DNA of 64,000 bases from Candidatus Limicola stercorigallinarum (GTDB lineage Bacteria > Actinomycetota > Coriobacteriia > Coriobacteriales > Coriobacteriaceae), in the NCBI GenBank assembly GCA_018711625.1, contig DVID01000014.1:1-64000 (forward strand). Direction: 5' to 3'. Positions 8,386 to 17,571 of this stretch are shown here, one piece after another. Position 1 is the first letter of the stretch; every line of letters begins with the position of its first letter. A program made the translations under genes and the position numbers. The notes under the pieces are model-generated. The model worked only from the letters and a program-made list of their open reading frames with translations. It was not told the DNA's origin and ran no database searches.

Positions 8386-8949
8386 ATGGCAAGCATCACC
8401 ACTGCTGATTTTAAGAACGGTATTGGCCTGCGTATTAAGGACAAGGTCTGCACCATCGTTGAGTTCCAGCATGTTAAGCCGGGCAAGGGCGGCGCGTTTG
8501 TGCGCTACAAGACCAAGGACCTCAAGACGGGCCGTGTGGTTGAGCAGACCTGCAACGCTGGCACCAAGTTTGAGAGCGTGACCCTCACCACCACCGAGAT
8601 GCAGTATCTCTACAACGATGGTGATAACTACTACTTCATGAACATGGAGACCTACGATCAGGTGCCCGTGCCGGTGGATTTCATTGGCGACAACGCAAAG
8701 TGGCTCAAGGAGAACGACGTTTGCCAGCTCCTCTACGCCGACGATGAGCTCATGGGTGTCAATCCTCCCATGTTCATCGAGGTTGCCATCACCCAGACCG
8801 ATCCCGGCTTCAAGGGTGATACGGTTCAGGGTTCCACCAAGCCCGCTACCATTGAGACCGGCGCTGTCATCCAGGTGCCGATGTATCTCAACGAGGGCGA
8901 GATGATCAAGGTCGACACGCGCGACGGTAAGTTTGTTTCTCGCGTCTAA
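8386..8949 (+). CDS. efp: Elongation factor P
   Basis: Translation factor that rescues ribosomes stalled at polyproline stretches (187 aa; three beta-barrel domains). The tip loop is KPGKGGAFVRYK, with Lys34 at the position modified in many bacteria; which modification applies here is not evident. The C-terminal signature reads TIETGAVIQVPMYLNEGEMIKVDTRDGKFVSRV. An in-frame ATG exists at 8371, but the ATG at 8386 follows GAGAAAGG and matches the family N-terminus. It lies upstream of the Asp23 gene and nusB, as in many Gram-positives. Confidence 0.97.
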   Translation: MASITTADFKNGIGLRIKDKVCTIVEFQHVKPGKGGAFVRYKTKDLKTGRVVEQTCNAGTKFESVTLTTTEMQYLYNDGDNYYFMNMETYDQVPVPVDFIGDNAKWLKENDVCQLLYADDELMGVNPPMFIEVAITQTDPGFKGDTVQGSTKPATIETGAVIQVPMYLNEGEMIKVDTRDGKFVSRV

Positions 8950-8979
8950 CGTTAGCTGCGAGAGGGAATGAGGTAGCTC

Positions 8980-9339
8980 ATGTCTCAAGAGATTTATATC
9001 GACGGTATCGGTATCTCCCCGGATGTTCTCGCCGCCATCGTGGTTCGCTCTGCCGAGCAGGTTGAAGGCGTGGCATCGGTGGGCATCAAAGATTTGGCGA
9101 CAAACCTTGTCTCTATGTTCTCCACCCGCTCTCAGCCCACGGCTCCCGCAGTTGAGGCGTCTGTTGAGGATGACCAGCTGCTGCTTTGCGTGCACGTGGT
9201 GGTGTTCTTTGGCTACCCGTTCAAGAAACTCGCTGAGGTCATTCGCGAGGCCGTGCTGCGCGGAATCGACGCTCAGGTGGGTGTTACCGTGAAGCGTATC
9301 GATGTGTGCATCGACGGTCTCGTGTTCCCCAAGGAGTAA
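8980..9339 (+). CDS. Asp23/Gls24 family protein (YqhY-like)
   Basis: Small Asp23/Gls24-family protein (119 aa) between efp and nusB, the position of Bacillus yqhY, whose product is linked to acetyl-CoA carboxylase control. The family core is ISPDVLAAIVVRSAEQVEGVASVG (10-33) and LLLCVHVVVFFGYPFKKLAEVIREAVLRGIDAQVGVTVKRIDVCIDGLVF. No signal peptide or membrane segment. ATG at 8980 follows GAGGTA; nusB starts three bases after its stop. Function here is inferred from synteny only. Confidence 0.85.
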   Translation: MSQEIYIDGIGISPDVLAAIVVRSAEQVEGVASVGIKDLATNLVSMFSTRSQPTAPAVEASVEDDQLLLCVHVVVFFGYPFKKLAEVIREAVLRGIDAQVGVTVKRIDVCIDGLVFPKE

Positions 9340-9342
9340 CAC

Positions 9343-9837
9343 GTGAACCTTAAAGTAAATCGCGGCCGTACGCTTGCGCGTAGCCAGGCGCTTCAGATTC
9401 TGTTTCAGGCGGAAGCGCTTGGCGTTTCGGTCGATTCGGTTCTGGCAGGGGATTTCCTTATCTCCAAAGGACCGCTCGATCCATATGCCGAGGAGCTGGC
9501 GCGTGGCAGCTATGCGCACCTTATGCAAATTGATGCTGCGCTGCGCGCCGTATCGGAGAACTGGGCCCTTGAGCGCATGCCAGGAGCAGACCGCAACTTG
9601 CTTCGCATTGCCGTGTACGAGCTGCGTTTGGCTCCCGAGAAACTCGACGATGCCGTTATCATCAACGAGGCGGTTGAAATTGCCAAGGCTTATGGCACCG
9701 ATGAGTCTGCAAGCTTTGTAAACGGCGTGCTCGGCCGCATCGCGCGCGATACGAGTTTGCCGTATTTTGCAACGTCGTCTGACGATGATGTAGAGGTTGG
9801 TGCAGACACGTCTTCTGCTGTTGAGGTTGAAGGCTAG
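9343..9837 (+). CDS. nusB: Transcription antitermination factor NusB
   Basis: RNA-binding all-helical factor acting with NusE/S10 at boxA of rRNA operons. The 164-aa product shows the NusB signature: RGRTLARSQALQILFQAEALG, WALERMPGADRNLLRIAVYELR, and AVIINEAVEIAKAYGTDESASFVNGVLGRIA. The last 25 residues form an acidic tail beyond the fold. GTG at 9343 follows AAGGAG in the end of the Asp23 gene. It is followed at once by xseB, tlyA, nadK and recN, a gene string shared with many Gram-positives. Confidence 0.95.
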   Translation: MNLKVNRGRTLARSQALQILFQAEALGVSVDSVLAGDFLISKGPLDPYAEELARGSYAHLMQIDAALRAVSENWALERMPGADRNLLRIAVYELRLAPEKLDDAVIINEAVEIAKAYGTDESASFVNGVLGRIARDTSLPYFATSSDDDVEVGADTSSAVEVEG

Positions 9838-9842
9838 GCGGC

Positions 9843-10112
9843 ATGGCAGAGTCTACGATTCATACCTTTGACGACATCACGGAGCGCCTTGATCAGATTA
9901 TCGCTCAGGTGCGCTCGAAGGATACGTCACTTGAGCGGAGTCTTGACCTCTTTGATGAGGCTATTGCTTTGGGTTCCAAGGCGGTTGATTTGGTCGACAG
10001 CTTTGATTTGAGCCCTCGTGAAGCGGAAGCGCTCGAGCAGGGCGCTGCTACTGCGGAGGCTACCGTCGATGGGGATGCATCGCAAGCTTCTGCGGCACCA
10101 GAAGAGTCGTAG
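9843..10112 (+). CDS. xseB: Exodeoxyribonuclease VII small subunit
   Basis: Small subunit of the single-strand-specific exonuclease VII. Residues 1-60 match XseB: FDDITERLDQIIAQVRSKDTSLERSLDLFDEAIALGSKAVDLVD. The remaining Ala/Glu-rich tail is not conserved in the family. Total 89 aa. ATG at 9843, five bases after nusB, with a poor ribosome site (AGGCGG). The large-subunit gene xseA, normally its neighbour, is not in this window. Confidence 0.88.
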   Translation: MAESTIHTFDDITERLDQIIAQVRSKDTSLERSLDLFDEAIALGSKAVDLVDSFDLSPREAEALEQGAATAEATVDGDASQASAAPEES

Positions 10113-10137
10113 GCGTAGCCGTGGCGGAAGGCAAGCG

Positions 10138-10935
10138 ATGAAGCGCGTTCGACTTGATGATGAGCTTGTTCAGCAGGGCATCTGCACTGATCGTGCGGAT
10201 GCCCTTCGCACCTTGATGGCAGGTTTGGTTTCCTCGGGAGGGGAGCGCCTGACCTCGCCAGGCATGTTGGTGCGTCCAGGGCTTGAGCTTCATGTGAAGG
10301 GTCGCCTCCCGTATGTGGGCAGGGGAGGCCTTAAGCTTGAAGGCGCGCTCAGCGCGTTAGGTGTTGATCCGCAAGATTGCGCGTGCCTGGATGTGGGTTG
10401 CTCCACCGGCGGGTTTACCGATTGCCTTTTGCAGCGCGGTGCTGCCTCGGTGGTAGCGGTTGATGTGGGCAGGGCGCAGTTTGACTGGTCGCTTCGTCAG
10501 GATGAGCGGGTAACACTGCTTGAGCGCACGAATATCGTGGATGTTCCCGCATTGGGTTACGCCGAAGCGTTTGACCTCGCGGTTTCCGACGTCTCGTTTA
10601 CGAGTATCGCCCATATCATCGATGCCGTGGTTGCGCTTCTAAAGCCCGGTGCCCGTTTTCTCACGCTGGTGAAGCCACAGTTTGAGGCTAAGGCGCACGA
10701 GGTGGATGAGGGTGGTATTGTGCACGACCCTTCCGTCCGCCGGCGTGTGCTTCTTGAGGCCATTGATTTGTTTTGTTCGCGTGGTTTTATGCCCGAGGGC
10801 GTGTGTGCCTCTCCCATTACGGGTGCTAAGGGCAACCACGAGTATTTCTTGCTGGGAACGCTCACGCCGGACGCAGGTGGCAATTCCTGTGACGAGCGCG
10901 TTGAGGCGGTTCGTAAGGTGGCGATGACACTATGA
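10138..10935 (+). CDS. tlyA: TlyA family rRNA (cytidine-2'-O)-methyltransferase
   Basis: SAM-dependent 2'-O-methyltransferase of 16S and/or 23S rRNA (265 aa). The N-terminal S4 RNA-binding domain (1-60: RLDDELVQQGICTDRADALRTLMAGLV) leads to an FtsJ-type methylase domain with the SAM motif CLDVGCSTGGFTDCLL, VVAVDVG, DLAVSDVSF and the catalytic KPQFEA. The frame is open from 10018, overlapping xseB; ATG at 10138 is preceded by GGAAGG and gives the usual TlyA length. It ends in a 4-bp ATGA overlap with nadK. TlyA determines capreomycin susceptibility in mycobacteria. Confidence 0.92.
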   Translation: MKRVRLDDELVQQGICTDRADALRTLMAGLVSSGGERLTSPGMLVRPGLELHVKGRLPYVGRGGLKLEGALSALGVDPQDCACLDVGCSTGGFTDCLLQRGAASVVAVDVGRAQFDWSLRQDERVTLLERTNIVDVPALGYAEAFDLAVSDVSFTSIAHIIDAVVALLKPGARFLTLVKPQFEAKAHEVDEGGIVHDPSVRRRVLLEAIDLFCSRGFMPEGVCASPITGAKGNHEYFLLGTLTPDAGGNSCDERVEAVRKVAMTL

Positions 10936-11801
10936 AGATAGTCCTCGTAACCAATGGGTATAAGCGTGAAGCCGTTGAGAGCGCGCTTACACTTGAACTC
11001 TGGCTTACGCGTCATGGCTATGAGGTGGTGTGGGCGCCTGATAATACAGGCGGCGCGTCGGACAAGTTTTTGCCTGAGTGCGATGTTGATGGCGCCGAGC
11101 TTGTGGTCTCGCTGGGAGGCGACGGTACGCTTCTGCGCGCGGCGCACCTGGTGGGCACGCGCGAGACTCCCATTTTGGGAATCTCCTATGGGCATCTGGG
11201 CTTTCTTACCGCTACGAGCCCCGAGGAGCGCAATATCCTTGAGGTACTTGAAGATGCGCTTGCAGGCGAGCTTCATGTGAGCCGGCGTGCCACCCTTTCA
11301 TGTGAGATTGTAAGCGTCCTTCCTGATGGCTCTGAGTCCACGCTCTCCTCATTTGGTTTGAACGATATGGCCCTTGCACGTGGCCCGCTTTCAGACATGG
11401 TTGAGTTTGATATCACGGTATCGGGCCATCATATCGACCGTCTTCGCGGTGACGGCGTGGTGGTGTCTACCGCTACGGGCTCCACCGGTTACGCTCTTTC
11501 GGCAGGTGGTCCCATCGTGAGCCCTGATTACACCGGCATGGTGTGCGTGCCCATCGCACCGCATACCATTCAAGCGCGCGCGTTTTTAACTTCGCCGTCC
11601 GATGTGGTGGAGATCTCAATGTCGCACGATAGACCCTCGGTGCCTGCCATTGCCGTAGACGGGCAGTTTCTGCAGCCGGAGGGCACGGTTGAGCGCGTGC
11701 TCGTAAGCCGTGGTGCCGCGGATTGCCTGCTGCTTGATTACGGTCCCGAGAGCTTCTACAACTCGGTTTCACGCGTGTTCTATGGAGTGCGCCATGATTG
11801 A
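10932..11801 (+). CDS. nadK: NAD(+) kinase
   Basis: Makes NADP from NAD using ATP or polyphosphate (289 aa, cytoplasmic). Diagnostic motifs are VVSLGGDGTLLRAAHLV (GGDGT loop), ISYGHLGFLTA, FGLNDMAL (usually NE/ND) and RGDGVVVSTATGSTGYALSAGGPIV. Starts in a 4-bp overlap with tlyA and overlaps recN by 8 bp, so tlyA-nadK-recN are translationally coupled, an arrangement common in Actinomycetota and Bacillota. Confidence 0.96.
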   Translation: MKIVLVTNGYKREAVESALTLELWLTRHGYEVVWAPDNTGGASDKFLPECDVDGAELVVSLGGDGTLLRAAHLVGTRETPILGISYGHLGFLTATSPEERNILEVLEDALAGELHVSRRATLSCEIVSVLPDGSESTLSSFGLNDMALARGPLSDMVEFDITVSGHHIDRLRGDGVVVSTATGSTGYALSAGGPIVSPDYTGMVCVPIAPHTIQARAFLTSPSDVVEISMSHDRPSVPAIAVDGQFLQPEGTVERVLVSRGAADCLLLDYGPESFYNSVSRVFYGVRHD

Positions 11802-13434
11802 TGCCATCCACGTAGAGAATCTTGCGCTTATCCGCTCGGCTGATTTGGAGCCGGCGCCCGGCTTGACGGTACTTACCGGTGAGACGGGTGCGGGTAAGAC
11901 GGCGCTGCTTTCAGCGCTGAAGCTTCTTATGGGCGAGCGCGCTGATTCTTCTCAGGTGCGCGAGGGTACCGACGCGGCCCAGGTGACGGGGCGCCTTTTT
12001 CGCGACGCTCATGATACCGAAGGCGTGGTGGTCGAGCGTCGCCTGGGTGCTGATGGGCGAAGCCGGATCAAGATTGACGGAAGCCTTGCGAGCGTAAAGG
12101 AACTACGTACCCTGGTCTCGCCGCTTGTGGATTTGTGCGGCCAGCATGAACATCAGCGTTTGTTGGATGCTGAATCTCACGTAGCCATGATTGATGCATG
12201 GGGAGCGAGCACTATCGGTCCGCTGTTGAGCACCTACCGCGTCGCACTTCATGAAGCGACGGGCGCGGCACAGGAACTGGCGCGTGTGGAAGAGGCCTCT
12301 CAAACACGGGGTGCTCGCCTGGAAGAGGCACGCTATACGCTTGAGCGCATCGATGAGGTTAATCCTGTGCCTGGCGAGTATGAGGAGCTTGAAGAGCGCC
12401 TGCCGCGTGCCACCCATGCCGAGAGCTTGGCGCGCGCTGCGCATGATGCTGCAGAGGCGCTCTCTGGTGAGGGTGGTGCCCTGGATGCGCTCAATTCGGC
12501 CATTGTTGAGCTCTCACGCATGGGCTCGGTGGATGCCGAGCTGTCCCAGTTTGCCGACACCCTTACGAATGCGGCCATCGTGCTGGAAGATAGCGTGCGC
12601 GACCTGCACACCTACCGCGATCGCGTGGACTTTGATCCGGATGCGCTTGCGCGTGCACAGGCGCGTTTCTCGGAGCTGAAAGGGTTGATGCGTCGCTTTG
12701 GCCCCACCATGGACGAGGTCTTGCAGGCGCGTGACGAGGCGCGCGAACTCTTGAGCATGGTTGACGATGCCGAGCGTGCCCTTGAGCGGGCGCAACGCGC
12801 TCTTGATGAGGCGGAGGAGCGCTTGCAGGATGCTGCCCGTGCTCTCAGCCGGGCGCGTGCGCATATTGCCCCACGGTTTTGCCGTGAAGTGGTTAAACAG
12901 ATGGCGCGCCTGCAGATGGGTAGGGCAGAGCTCGTATGGGATGCGCGTTCGCTTCCCCGGGCACGCTGGACTAAGCAGGGGCCTGAAGCCGCGGAGCTGC
13001 TGTACAAGGGCGGCCCGGGGCTTACGCCGCGTCCGCTTAAGCGCATCGCGTCGGGTGGTGAGCTTTCGCGCGTCATGCTTGCGTGCACGGTGGTGCTCGG
13101 TGAGGCCGATGGGGTGGATACGCTCGTATTTGACGAGGTAGATGCCGGTGTAGGCGGTGCTGTGGCGCGCTCGCTCGCGGCGGTGCTTGCTGACCTTGCC
13201 CAAACGCACCAGGTGATTGTGGTCACCCATGTGGCGCAGGTTGCCGTGATGGCGACTAAGCACTATGTGGTTACTAAGCTTGAGGGCGATATCCCTGAGA
13301 CCACCCTGAGCGAGGTAACGGGTGAAGACCGCGTGCGCGAGATTGCCCGTATTCTTTCGGGCGATGTGTCCGAAGTGTCGTGCGCCCATGCGCGCCAGAT
13401 GCTTGAAGAGGCCGGGCAGCTGGGGAAGTCCTGA
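11794..13434 (+). CDS. recN: DNA repair protein RecN
   Basis: SMC-like ATPase that acts early in double-strand break repair. Walker A is GETGAGKT (29-36), the QHEHQ stretch (VDLCGQHEHQRLLD) is conserved, a coiled coil spans about 150-370, the ABC signature is IASGGELSRVMLA and Walker B is TLVFDEVDAGVGG. At 546 aa it is normal length. ATG at 11794 (MIDAIHVENLALI) matches the RecN N-terminus; earlier in-frame codons lie deep inside nadK. It is the last gene of this + strand block and faces aroQ across a hairpin. Confidence 0.97.
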   Translation: MIDAIHVENLALIRSADLEPAPGLTVLTGETGAGKTALLSALKLLMGERADSSQVREGTDAAQVTGRLFRDAHDTEGVVVERRLGADGRSRIKIDGSLASVKELRTLVSPLVDLCGQHEHQRLLDAESHVAMIDAWGASTIGPLLSTYRVALHEATGAAQELARVEEASQTRGARLEEARYTLERIDEVNPVPGEYEELEERLPRATHAESLARAAHDAAEALSGEGGALDALNSAIVELSRMGSVDAELSQFADTLTNAAIVLEDSVRDLHTYRDRVDFDPDALARAQARFSELKGLMRRFGPTMDEVLQARDEARELLSMVDDAERALERAQRALDEAEERLQDAARALSRARAHIAPRFCREVVKQMARLQMGRAELVWDARSLPRARWTKQGPEAAELLYKGGPGLTPRPLKRIASGGELSRVMLACTVVLGEADGVDTLVFDEVDAGVGGAVARSLAAVLADLAQTHQVIVVTHVAQVAVMATKHYVVTKLEGDIPETTLSEVTGEDRVREIARILSGDVSEVSCAHARQMLEEAGQLGKS

Positions 13435-13449
13435 TTACAGGTTCTTGTG

Positions 13450-13486
13450 CCGTAGGGACGCAATGCCTTAGTTGGCGTCCCTACGG
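13450..13486. terminator. Bidirectional hairpin between convergent recN and aroQ
   Basis: Perfect 12-bp arms CCGTAGGGACGC (13450-13461) and GCGTCCCTACGG (13475-13486) with a 13-base loop. It sits in the 67-bp gap between the converging ends of recN and aroQ, so it probably ends both transcripts, although neither side has a good T-run. Confidence 0.65.
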
Positions 13487-13501
13487 GCGACGGTCATAAG
13501 G

Positions 13502-13942
13502 CTACTGTTCCTCCAGGTGCTCTTTGAGTAGCTGGAGTGCATGGCGATAGCCGGCAAGTCCTTCGCCGGTTATTGTGGCAAAACAGGCCATGCCAGCGTA
13601 TGAAATCTGGCGGAAGGGCTCACGATCCTCGACGGCAGAGATGTGAATCTCTACAGCCGGGATGCTTACCGCCTTAAGGGCATCGAGGATAGCGACGCTT
13701 GTGTGCGTGTAGGCAGCCGGGTTGATTACGATGCCGTCGTAGACGCCGTAGGCCTCTTGAATGGCGTCCACAATCGCCCCTTCGTGGTTGGACTGGAAGG
13801 TGTCCACGGTATCAAAGCCCAGCTCACGACCGGCTTCTACACAGAGCTTGACCAAGGTGTCATAGGTTTCGCGACCATAGATGTCGGGTTCGCGAATACC
13901 CAGGAAGTTGATATTAGGTCCGTTGATTACAAGCGCTTTCAT
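13502..13942 (-). CDS. aroQ: 3-dehydroquinate dehydratase, type II
   Basis: Third step of the shikimate pathway, dodecameric type II enzyme (146 aa). Motifs are VINGPNINFLGIREPDIYG (catalytic Tyr in IYG), FQSNHEGAIVDAIQEAYG, INPAAYTHTSVAILDAL and VEIHISAVEDREPFR (catalytic His in IHIS). The loop Arg and the FRQISY stretch are present. ATG follows AGGAGA. It is the last gene of the minus-strand aromatic operon, 15 bp after aroE-aroK. Confidence 0.95.
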   Translation of the reverse strand: MKALVINGPNINFLGIREPDIYGRETYDTLVKLCVEAGRELGFDTVDTFQSNHEGAIVDAIQEAYGVYDGIVINPAAYTHTSVAILDALKAVSIPAVEIHISAVEDREPFRQISYAGMACFATITGEGLAGYRHALQLLKEHLEEQ

Positions 13943-13957
13943 GAGGTTCTCCTCGTC

Positions 13958-15214
13958 TTAGCAGGTAGATGCGGTGGCGGTATCGTTGAGCTCTAGATGC
14001 TCCACAATGCCCCGCGCGGTAGCCTCGGCCGTACTTTGCGAAGGCATGATCATATCTGCCCAAGCGCGGTAGAGGGGTATGCGTGCTTGTGCCAGCGCTT
14101 CAACGCCATCTCGCTCAGAAAGGGGGCGTCCTTTGCTGGAGAGCTCTTCAAGCTTACGGTCAAGAAGGACAATAATGCCATTTTGATGCATGAGGTCGTA
14201 GTTCTCGGGGCGGGTGACGCAGCCACCTCCGCACGAGATCACGAGGCCGCTTCGCGCCCCGAGCGAGCGCAGCGTGGCAGTTTCCTCAACACGAAAAGCC
14301 TCTTCACCGTGTGTGGTGATGAACTCGCTGCACGTGGTGTCGAGGCGCTTCTCAAGCTCCCAATCGGCATCTACGTGTGCACGTTCGAGCACGCGTGCAA
14401 TCTGCTGTCCCACACGCGTTTTGCCAGCTCCCGGCATACCAATTAGAACAATGTTTTGCTCGCGCTGCGCAATGCGTTGGCACACCGATGCAATGTCGTC
14501 GAGCGAGAAGCTAGTTCCACAGAAGCGTGTCTGAGCTGCCGCAGCCTGGCCAACCAGCATGGCGAGGCCAGATACGGCGGGAATGCCAAGGCGCTCGGCT
14601 TGCAGAAGAAGCCCCGTGCGCATGGGGTTATAGACAATGTCCACCACAGCAGCAAGGTTGTTGAAGCGCGCAAGGTCTACGGGAGCTGCGGGGCAGGCGG
14701 GTGCCATGCCCACAGGTGTGGCATTAACCACCAGGTCAACATCGCAATACTGGTGAAGGTCATCATAGGTGACAGGGCCCGAGCGCGAGATGGCCTGCGC
14801 CTCCACGCCGCGGTCAGCAAGAACGGCCATGCAGGTGGTGCCTGCACCACCGTGTCCGCCCAGAACCACAGCACTACGTCCCATAAGGTCAATGCCCAAT
14901 GTGTCGAGCAGAAGCGAGAAGCCCGCGTAGTCGGTGTTATCACCCAGCAGCGTACCGTCTGTTTGACGTACCACTGTGTTCACGCTGCCCAAGCGTTCCG
15001 CCACAGGCGACACCTCATCAACAAGGGCAGTAACCGTTTTTTTGTAGGGGATGGTGACGTTAAGGCCATCCCAGGTGTCGCCCGCAAGAAACGGAGCCAC
15101 ATCCTCAGGCTCGAGCTCCACCAAGTCATAGTCTAAGCCCGAAAGCAGCTTATGGATGAGCGGCGAGTAGCTATGTCCCAGCGTGCGGCCAATGAGGCCG
15201 TAGCGCGCAGCCAT
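13958..15214 (-). CDS. aroE-aroK: Bifunctional shikimate dehydrogenase / shikimate kinase
   Basis: Two enzymes fused in 418 aa, joining consecutive steps dehydroshikimate to shikimate to shikimate-3-phosphate. Residues 1-250 are AroE: SYSPLIHKLL, NVTIPYKK (catalytic Lys58), GDNTDYAGF (Asp95), VLGGHGGAG nucleotide loop and NATPVGM. Residues 254-418 are shikimate kinase: GMPGAGKTRVG (Walker A), DADWELE (Asp282/284), FRVEE, SCGGGCV (329-331) and the lid GRPLSERDG. Both halves look intact. Its ATG shares one base with the pheA stop (TAATG). The stand-alone kinase at 5356-5889 duplicates the second activity. Confidence 0.93.
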   Translation of the reverse strand: MAARYGLIGRTLGHSYSPLIHKLLSGLDYDLVELEPEDVAPFLAGDTWDGLNVTIPYKKTVTALVDEVSPVAERLGSVNTVVRQTDGTLLGDNTDYAGFSLLLDTLGIDLMGRSAVVLGGHGGAGTTCMAVLADRGVEAQAISRSGPVTYDDLHQYCDVDLVVNATPVGMAPACPAAPVDLARFNNLAAVVDIVYNPMRTGLLLQAERLGIPAVSGLAMLVGQAAAAQTRFCGTSFSLDDIASVCQRIAQREQNIVLIGMPGAGKTRVGQQIARVLERAHVDADWELEKRLDTTCSEFITTHGEEAFRVEETATLRSLGARSGLVISCGGGCVTRPENYDLMHQNGIIVLLDRKLEELSSKGRPLSERDGVEALAQARIPLYRAWADMIMPSQSTAEATARGIVEHLELNDTATASTC

Positions 15215-16359
15215 TACATGACCTCAGTGTAGCTGCCGAAGTACGTATAGTGGTCGCACACATCGTCAAGCGCATCGAGGAGCGTATCGAGCGAGGTGGA
15301 ACCCACGGGGCAGTCCAGGTCAAAGTAGAACATGAACTCAAAGTCGCGACCAGCGATGGGACGGCTCTCCAGCTTGACGAGGTTGATGTCAAGCGCGTAG
15401 AAGCGCTCGAGCACACGATAGAGCGAACCCGGCTCGTGGGGGAGCGTCAGCATGAGCGAGGTGCGGGTAGCACCGGGGTAGATCTTGGGCTCTGCCGAGA
15501 TCACCACAAAGCGCGTGTAGTTGTTGTCGGAGTCCTGAACGTCCTCAGCGAGCACGTTGAGGTCGTACAGCGGCGCACAGCTGCGCGAGCAAAGTGCGGC
15601 AAGGTCGGTGCGGTCAGATTGCGCAACATAGGCGGCAGCCTCGGCAGTGTTTTCAAAGACCGTCACCTTCACGCCAAGCGTATCAAGGTAGTCGGCACAT
15701 TGGGCAACTGCCTGCTCGTGCGAGATAACCTCGCGCACATCCTCCAGCTTCACACCGGGGCGGGCAAGCAGGTTGTGGTCAATCTTCAAACGAAGCGAAC
15801 GTACGATGGTGAAGCGATACTCCGCCAGAAGGTCGTAAACGGCATTAACCGAGCCGGCTGTGGAGTTCTCGATGGGGAGCACACCAAAGTCGCAGAAGCC
15901 ATCGCGGACCGCGCGGAATACGCCCTCAAAGGTGTTGAAGTACGAGATGCCCGGTACATGGAAAAGCTTAGTGGCGGCAATTTGGCTGTAGGCGCCTTCA
16001 ACGCCCTGGCATGCCACCATAGCCTCCGCCGGGAACGGCTCGTCAACGGGCTGCAGGGCAGCGCGGGCAACCTTCGAGGTGCTCGCGGGGTCGTCGGCAT
16101 GGATGATGCGCTGCTGCTCCGCCTTGTTCATGCTCATAAGGAGCGAGAAGAGTGATACTGCCTGGGGCTTCAGGTGCTCAGGGGCCGCGGTGGCAATGTT
16201 GAGTAGCTTGGTGCGTTCACGGGCCGGGTCAAAAATGGCCTTGCCCTGGGCCTGCTTGGCCTGAGCGATATCGCCTGCAAGTTCGAGGCGCTTGCAGAAG
16301 AGGTCGAGCAACTGCGTGTCGATCGTGTCGATAGTTTCGCGAATGGTATCGAGTTCCAT
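15214..16359 (-). CDS. pheA: Bifunctional chorismate mutase / prephenate dehydratase (P-protein)
   Basis: Converts chorismate to prephenate and then phenylpyruvate. Residues 1-88 are an AroQ-type chorismate mutase (LDTIRETIDTIDTQLLDLFCKRLELAGDIAQAK), 114-290 the dehydratase with VACQGVEGAYSQIAA, PIENSTAGSVNAVYDLL and the catalytic TRF at 282-284, and 300-376 an ACT domain with ESRP (331-334) for phenylalanine feedback. An upstream in-frame GTG or ATG-type extension to 16440 lacks a ribosome site; ATG at 16359 follows AAGGAGC. The 77-bp gap to aroC is the widest inside this operon. Confidence 0.95.
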   Translation of the reverse strand: MELDTIRETIDTIDTQLLDLFCKRLELAGDIAQAKQAQGKAIFDPARERTKLLNIATAAPEHLKPQAVSLFSLLMSMNKAEQQRIIHADDPASTSKVARAALQPVDEPFPAEAMVACQGVEGAYSQIAATKLFHVPGISYFNTFEGVFRAVRDGFCDFGVLPIENSTAGSVNAVYDLLAEYRFTIVRSLRLKIDHNLLARPGVKLEDVREVISHEQAVAQCADYLDTLGVKVTVFENTAEAAAYVAQSDRTDLAALCSRSCAPLYDLNVLAEDVQDSDNNYTRFVVISAEPKIYPGATRTSLMLTLPHEPGSLYRVLERFYALDINLVKLESRPIAGRDFEFMFYFDLDCPVGSTSLDTLLDALDDVCDHYTYFGSYTEVM

Positions 16360-16436
16360 GGGTGCTCCTTGGATGAGGTCGGTGAGCGGCGAGGGATACG
16401 GTATGAAGTAGGGCGTGCGCCACGATGGGAAGGGCG

Positions 16437-17570
16437 TCACGCCTCGCTAAATCGCAGTTCGCGGGCGGCGGGCATCTCGAATCTGCCATCTTCGAGCAGA
16501 GCGTCGAGAACGGCAAGGGCGCAGGCAGCTTCTGCTACCGGTACTGCTCGAGGAACGATACACGGGTCATGACGGCCGCGAACAACAAGCTCGGCATTGC
16601 AGCCGCGCGCGAGGTCAACGCTCTGTTGCTTTTGTCCGATTGAGGGTGTGGGCTTCACCGCCATGCGCCAGATGATGGGCATGCCGGTTGTAATGCCGCC
16701 CAAAATACCGCCGGCGTTATTGCTGGTGGGGCACACTTCGCCTTCCTGCATGCGGTAGGGGTCGTTGTTCTCGCTGCCACGCAGGCGTGCCACGCCAAAG
16801 CCCGCGCCAAACTCCACGCCCTTTACGGCGGGGATTCCAAAGGCAAGGCGGGCGATGCGGTTTTCGATGCCGTCAAACATGGGGTCGCCGACGCCTGCGG
16901 GTACGCCGTAGGCAGCACATTCAACAATACCGCCAAGACTATCAAGCTCGTTTTTTGCCTCTATGATGGCGGCATACATGGCGGCTGCGGCGCCTTCGTC
17001 AATACAGGGGAGCTGGTGTTCCAGGATGGCGCGTGTCTGCGCCTCGTCCCAGCTGTGATCATTCAGGCGCGAGTCAACGTAGGGCTGGGGGCCAAGCTCG
17101 GCAATATGGGCCGCGATATGGATGCCCATTCCCTCCAGCGCTTGAAGCGCAATGCCGCCGACAATGCAGAGTGGGGCGGTGAGCCGGCCCGAGAAGTGTC
17201 CGCCGCCCGCAACATCATGCCAGTTGCGGTACTTAATCCAAGCGGGATAGTCGGCGTGCCCCGGACGCGGAATGCGGCGTAGCTCGTCATAGTCCTGGCT
17301 GCGCGTGTCGCCATTTTCAATCATGGCTGCAAAGGGTGCACCATTGGTGTGGCCATCGGTTATGCCGGCGATAATGCGGGGCGTGTCCGCTTCGCGGCGC
17401 ATCGTTGCCGTCTTGCTCCTACCAGGAGCGCGGCGCTCCAAGAACCGCTCGAGCTGTGCAATATCAATAGGTATGCCCGCCGGTAGCCCATCAAGCGAGC
17501 AGCCGATGGCGGGGGAGTGCGATTGTCCGAAAATGCTTAAGCGCAGCACACTGCCAACGGTCGAGGCCAT
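16437..17570 (-). CDS. aroC: Chorismate synthase
   Basis: FMN-dependent last step to chorismate (377 aa). N-terminus [28 protein letters not shown] is the variant of the FGESHG motif with Gln and Ser but the conserved His. Further motifs are [31 protein letters not shown], and [16 protein letters not shown] with the second catalytic His. The C-terminus holds [36 protein letters not shown] at 17570 follows GAGGAGG located in the 3' end of aroA, one base after the aroA stop. Confidence 0.96.
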   Translation of the reverse strand: MASTVGSVLRLSIFGQSHSPAIGCSLDGLPAGIPIDIAQLERFLERRAPGRSKTATMRREADTPRIIAGITDGHTNGAPFAAMIENGDTRSQDYDELRRIPRPGHADYPAWIKYRNWHDVAGGGHFSGRLTAPLCIVGGIALQALEGMGIHIAAHIAELGPQPYVDSRLNDHSWDEAQTRAILEHQLPCIDEGAAAAMYAAIIEAKNELDSLGGIVECAAYGVPAGVGDPMFDGIENRIARLAFGIPAVKGVEFGAGFGVARLRGSENNDPYRMQEGEVCPTSNNAGGILGGITTGMPIIWRMAVKPTPSIGQKQQSVDLARGCNAELVVRGRHDPCIVPRAVPVAEAACALAVLDALLEDGRFEMPAARELRFSEA

Positions 17571-17571
17571 G

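Noticed and set aside
8263..9528. 421-codon open frame on the minus strand
   Set aside because: Covers efp, the Asp23 gene and part of nusB on the other strand, all of which are clear genes.
10018..10137. Extended N-terminus of TlyA overlapping xseB
   Set aside because: The 40 extra residues are very Arg-rich, overlap another gene and lie upstream of the S4 domain start that matches the family.
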